Assembly: GCA_009746045.1 (NCBI GenBank)
Contig: RPFO01000433.1
Span: forward strand, 1 to 51,848
DNA length: 51,848 nucleotides
DNA from: Mesostigma viride
Lineage: Eukaryota; Streptophyta; Mesostigmatophyceae; Mesostigmatales; Mesostigmataceae
Direction of reading: 5' to 3'
Shown piece by piece: positions 9,649 to 32,845 of the stretch (positions are counted from its first letter, which is position 1; each line of letters begins with the position of its first letter). The translations under genes and the position numbers were made by a program. Below the pieces are notes generated by a model. That model searched no databases, was not told where the DNA came from, and worked only from the letters and a program-made list of their open reading frames with translations.

Positions 9649-12600
9649 ATGAGTCAACTTACTATAATATCTTGGAACGTTCAGGGTTTAAATACTTATG
9701 GTGTTCGCACCCAGGGACAGTCTAAAATATCTGCGCTCCAGGCACAACTAGCCAGTATCACCCAACCCTATGTCGGCCCATCTCATGAAATCTGGGTAGG
9801 CCTACAAGAACATAAATTTCCTGGAATAGACGCCAAAGCGCTACAATCCTTTACAAGACGCACCCCAGACATGGAACGCAGATGGGCATGGGCACGGGGG
9901 ACTAGTGGAGGCACTGCATTGCTACAATATCGACGTCCGCCACACCCTCATGTTCAACTGCACCCATGGGCCCAGCACACAGATACTGCTCCCAACACAT
10001 GGCAGGGTCGCTGGACCCGGCAATGCATCTCCTGGGGCGGTAAGACTGGCTATATTATATCGGTATATGCCCCCAACGAACACTCTGACCGTATAAAATT
10101 TTTTGATGATTTGTTTGCTATGGTTGCCCCCCTCCTGGACCAATCTCATGAGGTCATACTAATGGGTGACTTTAATGTTGACCTAGACCATGGCCTTGGG
10201 CTTGAGACGACCTCGTTAGCCAACCACCTCACACGCCTCTCACTACAGGATGTTATCAAACCTCGCGACCATCTGCATACTCGAGAGTCCACTCGTCAGG
10301 GCACCCGCATCACTAGCCGTCTAGACTACATATTTATGTCACCTTTTTGGGCATCCCTCATTTGTCACGCAGAGGTCATACGCTCCACAGTTTTTTCTGA
10401 TCACTACCCCTGCCTTCTCACCATGGTGTATCACTCCAGCCCCCCAGAGGACCAGGCGTCCCTCGCCTCAATAAAAAGCTGCTGGCTGACCCCGCCTTTC
10501 GCTCCCTAGTCCGAGAACAATGGCGGGACTGGAAAACCAAGCAAGTAGAATACCCAAGCACTACTCTCTGGATGCAAGCATGCCTCTCGCACATCCTTGA
10601 CTCCTCTAAGGCCTACGATCTAGAACAACGCCGCATAAAAGGCAAAGACTACAATTACTACAAACGCATTATTACTATGTTGCAATCCAAACCCCGCCTA
10701 GCCCCGCACGAGTTAACACGACTGCAACTGTGCCAGACTGAGATGGATAAGCTACGCCTTGAACGCCACGCAGAAGCCCTAGATGTGGAAAATACATGGT
10801 GGCATGTCAAGGGTGAACGAATGAATAAGGAATTCTTTGCATTTATCCCACCCCCGCGCTCACAAACCACCATCACAGAAATTACAGACGAGACTGGCAC
10901 CCATACCACCCCCCAAGACATCCTACAATCTGGACATGCTTTTTTCTCCACCCTGTTCCGGACAGAACCCGACCCCTCTGCAAATACAGCCACACAAAAA
11001 ATCCTCGATGCAATTCCCCACCGCCTCTCTCCGTCACAACAAGCTCTACTAGACGCCAGCCCCACTATGGAAGAAACATCTCTAGCACTCCAACATCTCA
11101 AAACCGGTAGCGCACCTGGTGCAGATGGCCTTCCAGTAGAGTTTTTTAAAACGTTCTGGCCCCTCATAGGCAGGGATCTATACCAATGCATCCTGGAAAT
11201 CTGGAACACCGAAACTGTTGTGGGCCAGTGGTCGGAAACAATCCTCATCCTCTTACACAAAAAAGGGGATAAAACAAGTTGGAAAAATTATAGACCCATT
11301 CGCATGCTCACAGTCCCTTACAAACTAGCCAGCAAACTCTTGCAACGCCGTTTCTACAGTGTACTAGATAATCTGATCGGCCCGGAACAAGTTGGATTCA
11401 GGTCCAACCTACACATCAGCGACAGCATCACCATGATCATGGACATTGTTGATGACGCATGGCGCAACAATATTATAGGTCTTATTTTATTTTGGGATTT
11501 TGAAAAGGCATTCGACCGCATATGTTGGAAATACCTCGAGGCTATACTACACGGGCTTGGATTTGGACCTAAACTTATTAAGGTCAGTCTAGGCATGATC
11601 AAATCCCTCACTTGGCACCTACTAATTAATGGACATAAATCCCAAATAGGCCATAGCACACGCTCTCTCCCACAAGGCGACTGTCTCTCTCCCCTTCTCT
11701 TTCTTCTCGCTCACGCTGGCCTCTTCTTTCTTCATCAACAGGACAGCCGTATTCAAGGCTACCCCCTCCCTCACCACACACGTGGTCTGTTTCAAACTGC
11801 TTACGCCGATGACACTACTAACATTTGCACCTCCCTGCGTGATGTTGATGCTGTGCTTGAGAACATATCTACATACTGTACCGCCTCCCAACAACGCTGC
11901 AACGTGCAAAAGTCCACGGGCTTGCATATTGGCAGAACAACCAACCCGACTCTCCAACCTACTAACCTGGCGGTGACATGGGTCCCGCCAGGAGGATACC
12001 ACCTTTTGCATAACTGCCCTATCGGTCGGACAGCCGAAGGGAGGTTATTGGAAGTCAAAACCTTTTTATACGACGAATCACAACAACTGGGCAAACTTAC
12101 TGGTGTACAACAGGTGGCCAACCGCTGGGCTGGCGTACACCGCCTCAGCCTCCGGGGCAAGGTCCTCGTTACGAACCAGCTGCTGTTCTCCAAGCTGCTG
12201 TACTTCGGTCAGGCCCACCCACCGGATGAACACACCGTGTCTCTTATTCAACGACTGGGGCATAACTTTGTTTGGAAAAAATCGAGCGATCTCAGCCGCC
12301 AGGTACACGGATGGATCAGAGAGTCAATGTCTTTTATGCCGTGGCCTCTTGGAGGACTAGGCTTACACAATATGCAATGGCGTTTATGGTCTGTGTATGC
12401 CAAACAAGTTATCTCTGCCCACATTGGTGTCAACACCCACCCTGGATGTCTTCTGGCACGTGTAACCCTCTCACGTCTTACTCATCACTCCAATGGTATT
12501 TCCTGGCACTCTGGAGCCGCACTGCTTACTGCTCGCCTCCCCTCCCCGAAGCTCACCAGAGGTCTTCCTTGGTACTGGGCTCGTATATGGCAAGGCTTTA

Positions 12601-14049
12601 TGGCACTTAAACCCGACCGCCTACTATTCCCCACACTACGTGAGGAAGTTGCACGCCAACCCCTATTCTTTAATGATATATACCTCAACCCCCTTAATCG
12701 CCCCTTTGGATGCTTAAGTGGCCCTAACCCCTATGAAGGCTTCATAACATCCCCCCACCCTGTAACCACTATTCTCCACCTGTATATTCTCCACGGTGAC
12801 TGCTACCGCCTCTTAACATATAACGAACTGGCTGCCTGGGTCCCCAATATGCCTACTTATGCTGCCTGGGCCGCGCTAGTACAAGCCATCCCCCCGCTGG
12901 CACACACTCATGACTTCTCCCCGTGCCCCCTATAAAGCTGGTGAATGGTGCTGCTTTTGTCCATACAGCACGACCGCAACATGCTCGGGGAAGGTGATCG
13001 CAGAACTCCCCCTTGGAACCCTGCACGTTCAACTACTGGCGCCGCTGAGCGGCCACAATGGCTGTCTGGCTCAACTTACAACTGCAGTGGTGTTCCTCCC
13101 CACCCAGCTATGCCACCGGATTCGGGTTGTACCTTGGTCCCTTGAACAATCATGTGTATACCAACCCAACCCCAACCTTCCAGACGCTGCTATTATTTGG
13201 CTACATGTGGGATCAACCCGCCTGGACATGTTGTCATTGGATCCAGTGGAATTTGGCTGGGTGCTAAATCAGGGTGACAGCAGAATTGTAAAAGGCCTTT
13301 ACGAGTACACGGCAGAGTGGGGCTACACAATGCTCTTGCATAAAAACCATCAATTCCACCCCGGACGGACACGCTGGGGCGCTACTGAGTGGCCTGGCCA
13401 CACCTGGGTCCGCAACATCACCCTCGCCGCTGACCACCCGCTGATTGATCGCCGCGCGACCGACGTACAACACCTCTTGATGCACCGGTCCATCGGGGTC
13501 GGGGAGATCCTCCACCGGCGATTTCAACACCCTGCTACATGTTTATGTACCAACCCCACTGAAACTGTGGAACACCGATTTTTATGGTGTAACCTCCAGG
13601 GAGTTTGGACCTGGTTGATTGGTTTATGGGCAGCCTGGACGTCTGAGCCTATCATACCGGTGTCTACCCGCTCAATTATCTTTGGCATCACTGGCACCCC
13701 TGGCCTTGAGCTCACCTTTTCACAACAAGCGTGGATATGGCTCCGCACATGCATGTTATATACAATCTGGACGGTGCGAAACGATGTGGTGTTCAATAGG
13801 CGCACAGTTTTCGACAAAGCTGGGGTTCTCTCACGCTTCATTTACCTATGGAACTCCGGCATGCGACGCTACTGGATGGTTGCAAATGAACAAAACAAAA
13901 TCTGGGACCCTGGCGCGGACCAGGATAAGCCCAGCCCACTTGAGATCTTTCATGACCTCATGGGCAAAAACAGGATCTTTACCCACATGCCCAATGACAA
14001 CCCATTAGAAGTCCAGTGGCTTCCGTGGTCTAGTAAGGCTCCGTTTTAG
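9649..14049 (+). pseudogene. L1-like ORF2: endonuclease-RT-zinc knuckle, two frameshifts
   Basis: The protein nicks target DNA and reverse-transcribes the LINE RNA. The first frame (9649-10509) holds the AP-endonuclease motifs SWNVQGLN, GLQEHKF, YAPN, MGDFNVD, SRLDYIF and SDHYPC. The second (to 12935) holds the RT: NYRPIRMLTVPYKL, GPEQVGFR, FWDFEKAFDR, LPQGDCLSPLLF and the catalytic YADD near 11805. The third (12910-14049) ends with a C-x-C...H...C knuckle (CLCTNPTETVEHRFLWC). Frames change at an A-run near 10475 and a C-run near 12928, each one base, with no gap in the alignment of motifs. Joined length is about 1,467 codons, normal for L1. So it is a recent copy with two single-base indels, or an intact copy with two homopolymer read errors. 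Confidence 0.85.
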
Positions 14050-14137
14050 CCACTGACATCTTGATACCCTAGGCTTAGCAGGGATTACCTACTGGCTATA
14101 TTTGGAATAAACGTACACCTATTTACCTGGAAATATG

Positions 14138-14200
14138 TGGGTTGTGGTGCAGCGGTCCGTGCTGACTTGGCAGAGAGAATGCGGGGTTCGAATAATCGAG
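14138..14200 (+). ncRNA. tRNA-like (SINE head or tRNA pseudogene)
   Basis: TGGTGCAGCGG at 14145-14155 fits the pol III A-box and GGTTCGAATAA at 14185-14195 is close to the B-box, 40 bp apart as in tRNA genes. The acceptor stem does not pair, so it is not a working tRNA. It lies directly after the LINE 3' end, as for a tRNA-derived SINE or tRNA fused to a LINE tail. Confidence 0.4.
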
Positions 14201-15485
14201 TAAATCGACCTTTCTCAATAGAATCATCTGATTTGTTTTGCTTCAATCCCGTACTTCGACCTCCGAAAGGTCAGGCTATCCAGGCGCTATCTACTAACTT
14301 ACGTGCGGATTTTGGTTGGGTGTTTGACGGTGAGTGCCACCCCTGCCTGCCTTCGAGCCTTTCCCGCGACAACCGACAATTGACAACCCGAAACGACGTC
14401 GAATCGGTCGTCACGTCGAAAATTGACTCGACTCGGCCATTTTCGGAGCACCAAAATCGTGAGTTTTTCGAGTATATCAAACCAGAAGCGGTAGAAATAA
14501 AACAATTAAATAACCTGCCAACCTGAAATTACAGTTTATCTGGCGGAGCCCATTTTTAGCGACTTGCAGGAATGGCAAGCGAGGCAACTATGCCGCTGCT
14601 AAGCGGCGGTCTCAAAGTTCGGCCGGGCACGGGTACGAATATTTGCAATTAACAACAATTGACAATGCTGGGTGACTTGAGTTTGTTCCATTTTCGCTGT
14701 TGAGGTATTTGTACTCTTTACCTTTTTTGGAAGTTGGTACGTCATTGCCAGTTTTTGATACATTGTTTTCATGTCGTAGCGGGCTGCAGACGTACGTAGT
14801 AGCACTGGTACGTGAACCCGGCCATGATATATAACATGGGTAGGTGCAATCATGAATTACATTCGCCTCCCACCCACGATCTGCTGATTTACCACAATGT
14901 TTGGGATTCCATGACAGACTTCATTCCAAAATACTCGATAGCTAACTGATACTTCTTAAAACTGGTTTAATTGTTTTATACGGTACAGCAGGGTGATCGC
15001 GATTGCCTGCACTCGATCGTGCTCGTAATTTTACTACTCGAATGTCGACTTTATGCGCTCCCCCCTGTGCAGGTGGGGCGAATGATGCCGCATCCGATGA
15101 GCACGCGCCGGTACGCTGTAGCAGCTACGTTTTCTTGGCCATTATACTTGTCGACGCCGCAGTCCCAAACCAATTGGACAGAGATCTGGCCGATACGGCG
15201 GTACCTTATCGAATTCGACTCCATCTAATTTTCATGGGCCTGAATTGGGAGTCGGTTACGAGTGTAGTACAAAGGAACTTAGCTGCTGATCTCCTCAATG
15301 CCAGCGGTTTGCCCCGTTGTCACAAATATTGGCACGTCCTATCGCAAACCACTAGCTCAGCCAGTTTTTTTCTCAGCTAGCTGGCAAATTCTTCTAGGAG
15401 ACATGTTCATTATGTCCTTGTCTCACTATCGACGGTTGTCTACCCGATCGCTCCCTCCCTCGGCCCGTAATCCAAACGCCCACAG
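14201..15485. other. No gene resolved; probable 5' region of the Rh gene
   Basis: An open frame at 14137-14526 and several at 15003-15504 have no recognisable content. The start codon and first exon of the Rh gene must lie here or further left, because the first resolved exon (15486) begins at an acceptor after a pyrimidine-rich tract and has no ATG. I could not choose between candidate ATGs. Confidence 0.4.
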
Positions 15486-26687
<11,202 letters not shown>

Positions 26688-27475
26688 TTGATAACATCGC
26701 CGGTCTCTCTGCGAGGGATCGTTCTGCTGATGGCGCGGCCCAAGTGGATTTGAGCTCAAGATGGAAGCCATGTGGTTGGATGCAGCCTCTCGGAGGTGTC
26801 CCACGGCTCATGTAGAACACCAAACAGAAAGTGGCCACGCCAACAGTTGCGACCTCACATCTTAGTAGTTTCTGTATTTGAAAGCGCTAGAAAAACTGTA
26901 TTTATTGCTTCTTATGTTGTCAGCAGGGTGGATTGTATATATTGTTTGTTGCCACTAGCTACTGCCATGTCCTGCGTCTTGCAGGTGTCATGTTTGACAT
27001 TTTAATGTACGTCTGAGAGGCACTGCTATGATCAGTAGTCTCGAGATCCTTCCTTTGTGGGCAGATCTCATGTGGGCATCGGTCAGCATGGCTTGCTCAT
27101 GCTCAGTGTCTGTCTGTATTCTCTTTGGGTGACCAAGCGTGTGGCCATTTTCGGTAAATGTAGCGGTTCGTCGGGGCGCCCGCAACCCTACTATACGCAA
27201 ATCTACCACTCGAGGTTAGATAGGCGCCCATTCCATGCCATCAAGCATCTTGGAGCATCCGAGTGTAAAGGATGGTCAAGGAAAGAATAGCACGTTCTTG
27301 TGCGTCGTGCACCATCCGTTGGCCTCTGGTTCTATCGCCATTATCCCCTTGCCGTGTATAACCTTTTAATACATTCAAACATTTAGACCTAATAGTTGCT
27401 TGGGCGTCTACCTACAAGCGATAGTTATTACCAGAGCTCTTTGGAAGAATGACTGCGTCCTTCAGCAAAAAATAA
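26688..27475 (+). other. 3' UTR/downstream region of the Rh gene
   Basis: No open frame of interest. TGTAA at 27264-27268, about 580 bp after the stop, is the best candidate poly(A) signal of the volvocine type. The first LINE fragment begins at about 27476. Confidence 0.4.
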
Positions 27476-27530
27476 ATAAATAAAATTGGAACATAACTCC
27501 GTTGGGAGTACATGTAGCACATATCCCTGA

Positions 27531-28202
27531 TCTTAGGCACAGGCGCCTGGGCCTAGCCGGGCACCTGGCACGCACAGATCAGGTAGACACATCAGATAGA
27601 CTAGCTGGCACCAAGCCCGCCCAGCCTGGACGTTTTGTCCTCACCTGGTGTGCCCCAGCCCGCGCTCGGCAGGGCCGCCACCCATGGACTTTCCGTGATA
27701 GACTCGGCCTGGACATGTGCTACCCTAGACGAGACGGACTCACACCCGGGCAGCCGCCTGGTTTGTCTGTAAGTAAGCAAGTAAGTAAGTACTTGCGTGT
27801 CGTGCGCAAAGGCATGCCACGGAGTACTATGCTAATCTCATTAAAAAAATAATCACACAAAAGTTTAAACAAATATCGCCTGCATCATCCCCCAACCGTT
27901 CAGCACTAGATGGGGATGTAATCCTCATCCGAGCTGTCCTCTACTGTTACGGTTTGTCTGTAGTATGGAGGCAGATGGTTCGCAAGGATAGATGGCAAGT
28001 AGTGATGAAGGAGACCGTACCCCCAAGTCTGTGGGGGCTCCGCGTGTGACCGCGTATAGCATTCATAGCGATTTGGGCCGTGGTGCCCACAACCCTGTAA
28101 CTAGGAACTAGATAGCTAGCATGATCCATTCTATCCCATGTTCCCCTCCCACCGCGGACTTTATATGCTTGGCGTGACGCAGTCACGTGTATATTAATTA
28201 AT
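27531..28202 (+). mobile_element. 5'-truncated LINE family A copy with its own insert
   Basis: 27531-27770 encodes the family-A C-terminal block (HRRLGLAGHLARTDQVDTSD, then AQPGRFVLTW). 27951-28202 is its 3' UTR, ending with the hairpin GTGACGCAGTCAC and a short TTAA tail. A 180-bp insert (27771-27950) splits the two, flanked by the 11-bp duplication GGTTTGTCTGT. The flanking TSD in the host tail-B copy is TCCCTGA. Confidence 0.75.
27771..27950 (-). mobile_element. Short retroelement, tail family C with (ACTT)n
   Basis: On the minus strand it ends GTACTCCGTGGCATGCC, then TTGCGCACGACACG and an ACTT-repeat tail. The same end occurs in the plus orientation at 41380-41436. GGTTTGTCTGT at 27760-27770 and 27951-27961 is its target-site duplication. 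Too short to encode a protein, so a SINE or a truncated LINE. Confidence 0.7.
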
Positions 28203-29256
28203 TCCCTGAGAAGGGGCATATGGCATATTCTGGGTTACTTCCTGCAAGGGTAGCGTGTAAACTACACCAGCTCTTGGTGCACAAAGTGCACCTGCACCAC
28301 TATGTATTCCAGAAGCTAAGGTGCGGACATAGGGTGGAAGATGAATTAGATAGATTAATTTAATCTAATTTAATTTTTTGAATTAGATTATCGAGGCTAA
28401 ACAATGGCCCATTTGGTTTGCACATTAGTAATGAGGATTTGTCGTACGCTGATTTGCCCTATGTTTCCCAGATTCCTAGGCACAGGCGCCTGGGCCTAGC
28501 CGGGCACCTGGCACGCACAGATCAGGTAGACACATCAGATAGACTAGCTGGCACCAAGCCCGCCCAGCCTGGGCGATATGTCCTCACCTGGCGTGCCCCA
28601 GCCCGCGCTCGGCAGGGCCGCCACCCGTGGACTTTTCGTGATAGACTCGGCATGGACATGTGCTACCCTAGACGTGACGGGCTCACACCCGGGCAGCCTC
28701 CTGGTTTGTCTGTAATATGGAGGCAGAAGATAATATGGAACTGACGGCGCTCACAGGGTTCCTGCTTGATGGCTGCAACCGGGTCTTGCTTGCCGACGCG
28801 CCACCGATTCCTGAGTGGCAGCACAGCTACCGTATTATGCTGTACAAAAACAAAGGTTCCCCTGACGACCCCGCCAACTACCGCGAGGTCTGCATCCAGA
28901 GCGCCGCACTCAAGTTGTTCATGCGCATGATCCTCAACCGCGTTCGTTCTGCTCTCGACCGTCACCTTGGGGAGTCTGAGTCAAATGGGCTTTCGTCCTG
29001 GGCGCAACACAGTCATGCATGGCTATCTTCGTCGCGTGCCGCCTCTTTGAGGAAATCGCGCTCCTGCAACCTGGTGAGTTTCCCGCCATCCTGATCTTTG
29101 TCGACTTTATCAAGGCTTATGATTCTGTCCTCTGGGCCGCCCTATGGGCTGTCCTTGCTCGCGCTCGCTTCCCCACTCCCCTGATTACCGTCATCCGCAC
29201 TCTGTATGAGGGGTCGAACACTTCGGTGCGCACTCCACACGGCTTTACCCCGCCAT

Positions 29257-31284
29257 TAATTAATTAATAAGCACGTGACTGCGTCACGTGGGTGCCAATA
29301 CAGAGTAAAGGAACCTTCAACCCTCAGTATATATACACTGCGAGAAGGAGGGAGGGCGCCCTAGCTTCTCTCATTGCCGCAAGTGGGCAGGCCACAGAGC
29401 TCTCTCTCCACAGCATGGTGCATGCCGGGGCGCAACACTGTGGGTGCAATACAGCCAGTGCAATACCATAGGTAGGCTGACGCATAGCTTATGCTGCAAA
29501 GGTGAGGTGGGCTCAAGACGTTGGCTAAGGCGCAAGCTGATGCGGGCCACAAGGTGCCAGAGCTAATTGAAGGTACTATAACGCTGTGCGCTAATATCAT
29601 TGCAAGTGCTATAATAATGCCTAAGCTATCCCATCATCGACTGCCCCCATCTAGACAACTAGCTTGAGTGCTCTATACTCCCGGGGGAGCCCGGGGGGGC
29701 TTCCACAGTTTCTTGTTGACATAAAGGTCCCCGCCCCGCCAGTACACTCAGGGCTTCTCGGGGTTGCATGGTCTTGTGGTGGATGTAGTCGGGCCACTGA
29801 TCGCGGCGTTGCTGCTGGCAGCTGGGCTGGCGTCAGGTCGTCGTCAAGCGATCAGGAGGTGTTCAACCAGCTTCTTGCGGCGAGAGAGGAACCGAACTCG
29901 GGCTGTGATGTCGCTGAAGGTGAGGATCGACCACTGGAGGGGGCCCAGCCTTGGCCCGTGGATGGCGGGCATGCAGGCGGTAGGCGCCCTGCAGTGTCGC
30001 ACCTGGCAGCGCCATGCACGCCAAGAGTTTATTCTTCAGCTCGTCGAGAAGAGAGTCTGGGGTAGACTCCTCCGGCTGCATGCCGAAGCGCCTGCATGTC
30101 GAAGCGCCTGAGGATGACCCGGCAGCGGCGACGGTCGCGGTCAGCGGCCTCGCGGCGCGTGTCTTCCAGCTCCTGGAGCTTGGTGGTGATGGCGGTCATG
30201 GTAGAGGATGCCTGGCTCAGTTGAGCAGGTCAGACCAGGAGGCGCGAGTCGAGGGGTCATCGCTAGCCCTACCACCAGGTTGGGCAGCGATGGTGGCTGT
30301 TCGCTCGGCGAACTTGGGGACCTGCATGGCCAGGGCGTCTACCTTGGTAGCAGCTGACTCAAGTTTCACGGTGCCTTGGCCGACTCGGCCTTCCACCTGG
30401 TTAAGGCGGGTGGTCACAGTGGCTCTGGGCTCGGAAACTTTGGTGGCAATGTGCTCTTGCGTAGCAGTAAACCGAGGCTGGAGCTTAAGTGCGACTCTGG
30501 CTTCAATGTTGTTGACCTTGGCCGAGAGAGTGTTGAGTGGGCCGTCAGGCGCGTTCAGCTGGGCGGCGAGCTGCTCAGCCATCGGCGCCAGCTGCTCCAC
30601 CACTGCAGCTCGGATGGAGTCCGTGCTGGGGGAGGTGCCGCTCTGCGAGGATGCTACAGCTGCTGTGGCTGCCCGTCTGCGCTCATGCAGGAGGCTCCTG
30701 AGGCCAGCATAGCCAATCTTGGGGTGAAGTCCTGGGCGTCGCAGCGCAGGTAGCTGCACATGATGACTGCCTTCAAGTACGCCTCCGGTTCTTGAAGCAG
30801 CCATCCCCAGTTAGGCTTGCATGGTGACCTTGTCACCAGGGGTAGGCAGAAAAAGTTCGTCATGGCGGGCCAGGAACTTGATAACATCGTCACATTGTTC
30901 CTTCGCGTGAGCGTAAAGATTTCCAAGATGCAAAAATCCCGCTGGCCGGCGCCGAAGCGGCGGACATCCCATTTGGTATGGGAAGTTCGGGTTTTCTTGG
31001 GAATGGGCGACGAATTTGGTGTAGAGCATTGCGTCGAGGGAGACAGACCAGGGGGGAGAGCTGGGATCAGCGCGAGAGGGTTGGCGTCCCGCAGGAGTTG
31101 ATGTCGCACGTGCAGTGCTGTGGACCGGGGAATGCCGACAGCAGCTCGATTTGTTTGTCAAGGCTGCGTTTTGGTGGCATTGGCAAAATACTGCTTACAG
31201 TCGTAACCGATTATACTAGCAGATGCGTCTTGAAAAGACGCATCTGATGCAAGTAGCCCGGCTAAATTGGGGCTCAGACGCAAA
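29257..31284 (-). mobile_element. Nested minus-strand ORF1-only LINE derivative (half-LINE)
   Basis: Flanked by perfect 10-bp duplications ACCCCGCCAT (29247-29256 and 31285-31294). Read on the minus strand: a 5' motif (TTGCATCAGATGCGTCTT...TATAAT, about 31260-31205), an ORF1-like gene, a ~500-bp 3' region, then GTGACGCAGTCACGTG and a TTAA tail. No endonuclease or RT sequence is present, so it must have been mobilised in trans. Confidence 0.8.
29830..31161 (-). pseudogene. LINE ORF1-like protein, frameshifted
   Basis: Three overlapping frames (31161-30811, about 30800-30217, about 30200-29830) make one product. The N-terminal part is 'FLHLGNLYAHAKEQCDDV'-like. The middle is a long Ala/Val/Lys heptad-type region likely to be coiled coil (LAPMAEQLAAQLNAP, LSAKVNNIEARVALKL, TTRLNQVEGRVGQG). 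After it come a basic RRRCRVILRRF strand and AYRLHARHPRAKAGPPPVV, which looks like the RRM-type RNA-binding module of LINE ORF1. Expected role: LINE RNA binding and particle formation. Frame changes near 30805 and 30210 break it. The assignment rests on architecture and element context. Confidence 0.55.
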
Positions 31285-32493
31285 ACCCCGCCATGTCCAC
31301 TGCAGACCGGCGTCTGGCAGGGTTGCGTCCTGTCGCCGTACCTGTTTATTATTGTAGTGGATTATGTTATGCGCCAGGCACGTGCCTGCTTTGCTAGCAT
31401 TGCAGGCCGTGCCCCTGGCCTAGTGATCACGAACGAGCTTGGGGAAGGGGGGCCGACTAACAAGCAGAATTTACTAGCTGACCACATTTATGCCGACGAC
31501 ATCACGCCCATGCATCGAGAAGCCGGAGTCTGCCCAACTTTGGCTGGACTGCCTGGCGCTCGAGGCTCAGGCGGTTGGTCTAGAAATCAGCGCCCCGATA
31601 TGGAGGCCCTGGCTCTTGGTATGGCAGCCTGGGCCCCCGGCCCACACTCCGCCTCTTAGACGACACCGAGGTCAACTACCCTATTTCAGGCCGCTTCAAG
31701 CTGCTTGGCAGTTGGCTTCCCGACTGCGAGGACGACCTGACAACACGGATCGGCATGGCGTCAGGGCGCAACTCACATGCCCCACGTCTGCCGCTGGTGG
31801 AGCAACCCCGGCCGCCCTACCCCGGATCGTCAAGCTAGCGGGACCTCTTCAAGGTCGTCATTCTGACCATCCTGACCTACGCGGCGCCGAGACCTGGACA
31901 CTGACGGCAGGAGCTGGAGCAACGTCTCGACGGCAACATCACCAAGATGCTGCGCAAGGCCCTTAACATCCCCTTTGGTTTGCACATTAGTAATGAGGAT
32001 TTGTACGCTGATTTGCCCTATGTTTCTTTCATTCTTAGGCACAGGCGCCTGGGCCTAGCCGGGCACCTGCCGCACGCACAGATCAGGTAGGGCACACCAG
32101 ATAGACTAGCTGGCACCAAGCCCGCCCTGGCAGCAGTGGGCGTTATGTCCTCATGCAGTCACCTGGCGTGCCCCAGGCCGTGTGCGGCAGGGCCGCCACC
32201 CATCATGGACTTTCCGTGATAGACTCGGCCTGGACATGTGCTACCCTAGACGTGACGGGCTCACACCCGGGCAGACTCCTGGTTTGTCTGTAATATGGAG
32301 GCAGATGGTACGCAAGGAGACCACCCCCAAGCCTGTGGGGGCTCCGCGTGTGACCAAGTATGGCATTCATAGCGATTTGGGCCGTGGTGCCCACACCCCT
32401 GTAACTAGGACCTAGATAGCAGTTACATCATCCATTCCATCTCATGTTCCCCTCCCACTGAGGACTTATGCTCACATGACGCAGTCACGTGTC

Positions 32494-32580
32494 TATTAAT
32501 TAATTAATTAATTAATTAATTAATTAATTAATTAATTAATTAATTAATTAATTAATTAATTAATTAATTAATTAATTAAT
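32494..32580 (+). repeat. (TTAA)n tail of LINE A1
   Basis: About 21 TTAA units directly after the 3' hairpin and before the ATGGAGGCAGA duplication, so it is a retrotransposon tail and not a free microsatellite. Confidence 0.95.
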
Positions 32581-32845
32581 GGAGGCAGATGGTTCGCAAG
32601 GATAGATGGCAAGTATGAAGTAGTGATGAAGGAGACCACCCCCAAGTCTGTGGGGGCTCCGCGTGTGACCGCGTATGGCATTCATAGCGATTCGGGCCGT
32701 GGTGCCCACAACCCTGTAACTAGCTAGGACCTAGATAGCTTACATCATCCATTCCATCCCATCATTCCCATGTTCCCAGGCTCCCACTGAGGACGTATGC
32801 TCACGTGACGCGGTCAACTGACATAAATTAATCTAAGACCTAGTT

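Larger units (their letters stand above)
9387..14130 (+). mobile_element. L1-like non-LTR retrotransposon
   Basis: The end of an ORF1 (9387-9596) is followed after 52 bp by a long ORF2 (9649-14049) with apurinic endonuclease, reverse transcriptase and C-terminal zinc knuckle. Order and spacing are those of L1-type LINEs. The 5' end is truncated or unrecognised, and no poly(A) tail is visible after ORF2, only AATAAA near 14107. A tRNA-like segment follows immediately. Confidence 0.85.
27476..28335 (-). mobile_element. LINE 3' end, tail family B, split by an insertion
   Basis: On the minus strand, 28335-28203 and 27530-27476 join into one tail-B 3' end: GTGGTGCAGGTGCAC, GCCCCTTCTCAGGGA, TATGTGCTACATGT, then TCCCAACGGAGTTATG and a TTTA-rich tail. 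It matches the plus-strand copy at 45590-45757 over about 160 bp. The family-A element 27531-28202 sits inside it, flanked by the 7-bp duplication TCCCTGA (27524-27530 and 28203-28209). Confidence 0.7.
28738..32410 (+). pseudogene. Reverse transcriptase of LINE A1 (RTE/CR1-like), broken
   Basis: 28738-29256 gives TALTGFLLDGCNRVLL, a frame change near 28985, then IFVACRLFEEI and AILIFVDFIKAYDSVLW (first catalytic Asp). 31295 onward resumes with QTGVWQGCVLSPYLF and the second catalytic motif IYADDIT at about 31490, then LLGSWLPDCEDD and the C-terminal HRRLGLAGHL block. Removing the nested element and one TSD copy rejoins GFTPP to PLQTGVWQGC in frame. Several frameshifts remain after 31500. The domain order fits RTE/CR1-type LINEs, not L1. 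Not functional. Confidence 0.75.
28728..32578 (+). mobile_element. LINE family A copy A1 inserted in A0, itself carrying a nested element
   Basis: Starts inside the RT domain (5'-truncated), runs through palm, thumb and C-terminal block to the 3' UTR hairpin (about 32472-32490) and a TTAA tail of about 85 bp. A 2,028-bp minus-strand element (29257-31284) interrupts the RT. TSD to the host is ATGGAGGCAGA. Older single-base frameshifts are present in the 31.5-32.2 kb part. Confidence 0.8.
28406..32840 (+). mobile_element. LINE family A copy A0, split by a 3.85-kb insertion
   Basis: Left part 28406-28727 encodes the C-terminal block (GLHISNEDLSYADLPYV, then HRRLGLAGHLART); right part 32579-32840 is the matching 3' UTR with a decayed hairpin and TTAA-like end. 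Between them lies 28728-32578, flanked by ATGGAGGCAGA at 28717-28727 and 32579-32589. Joining across the duplication restores the family-A sequence seen uninterrupted at 32285-32330. Confidence 0.8.
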
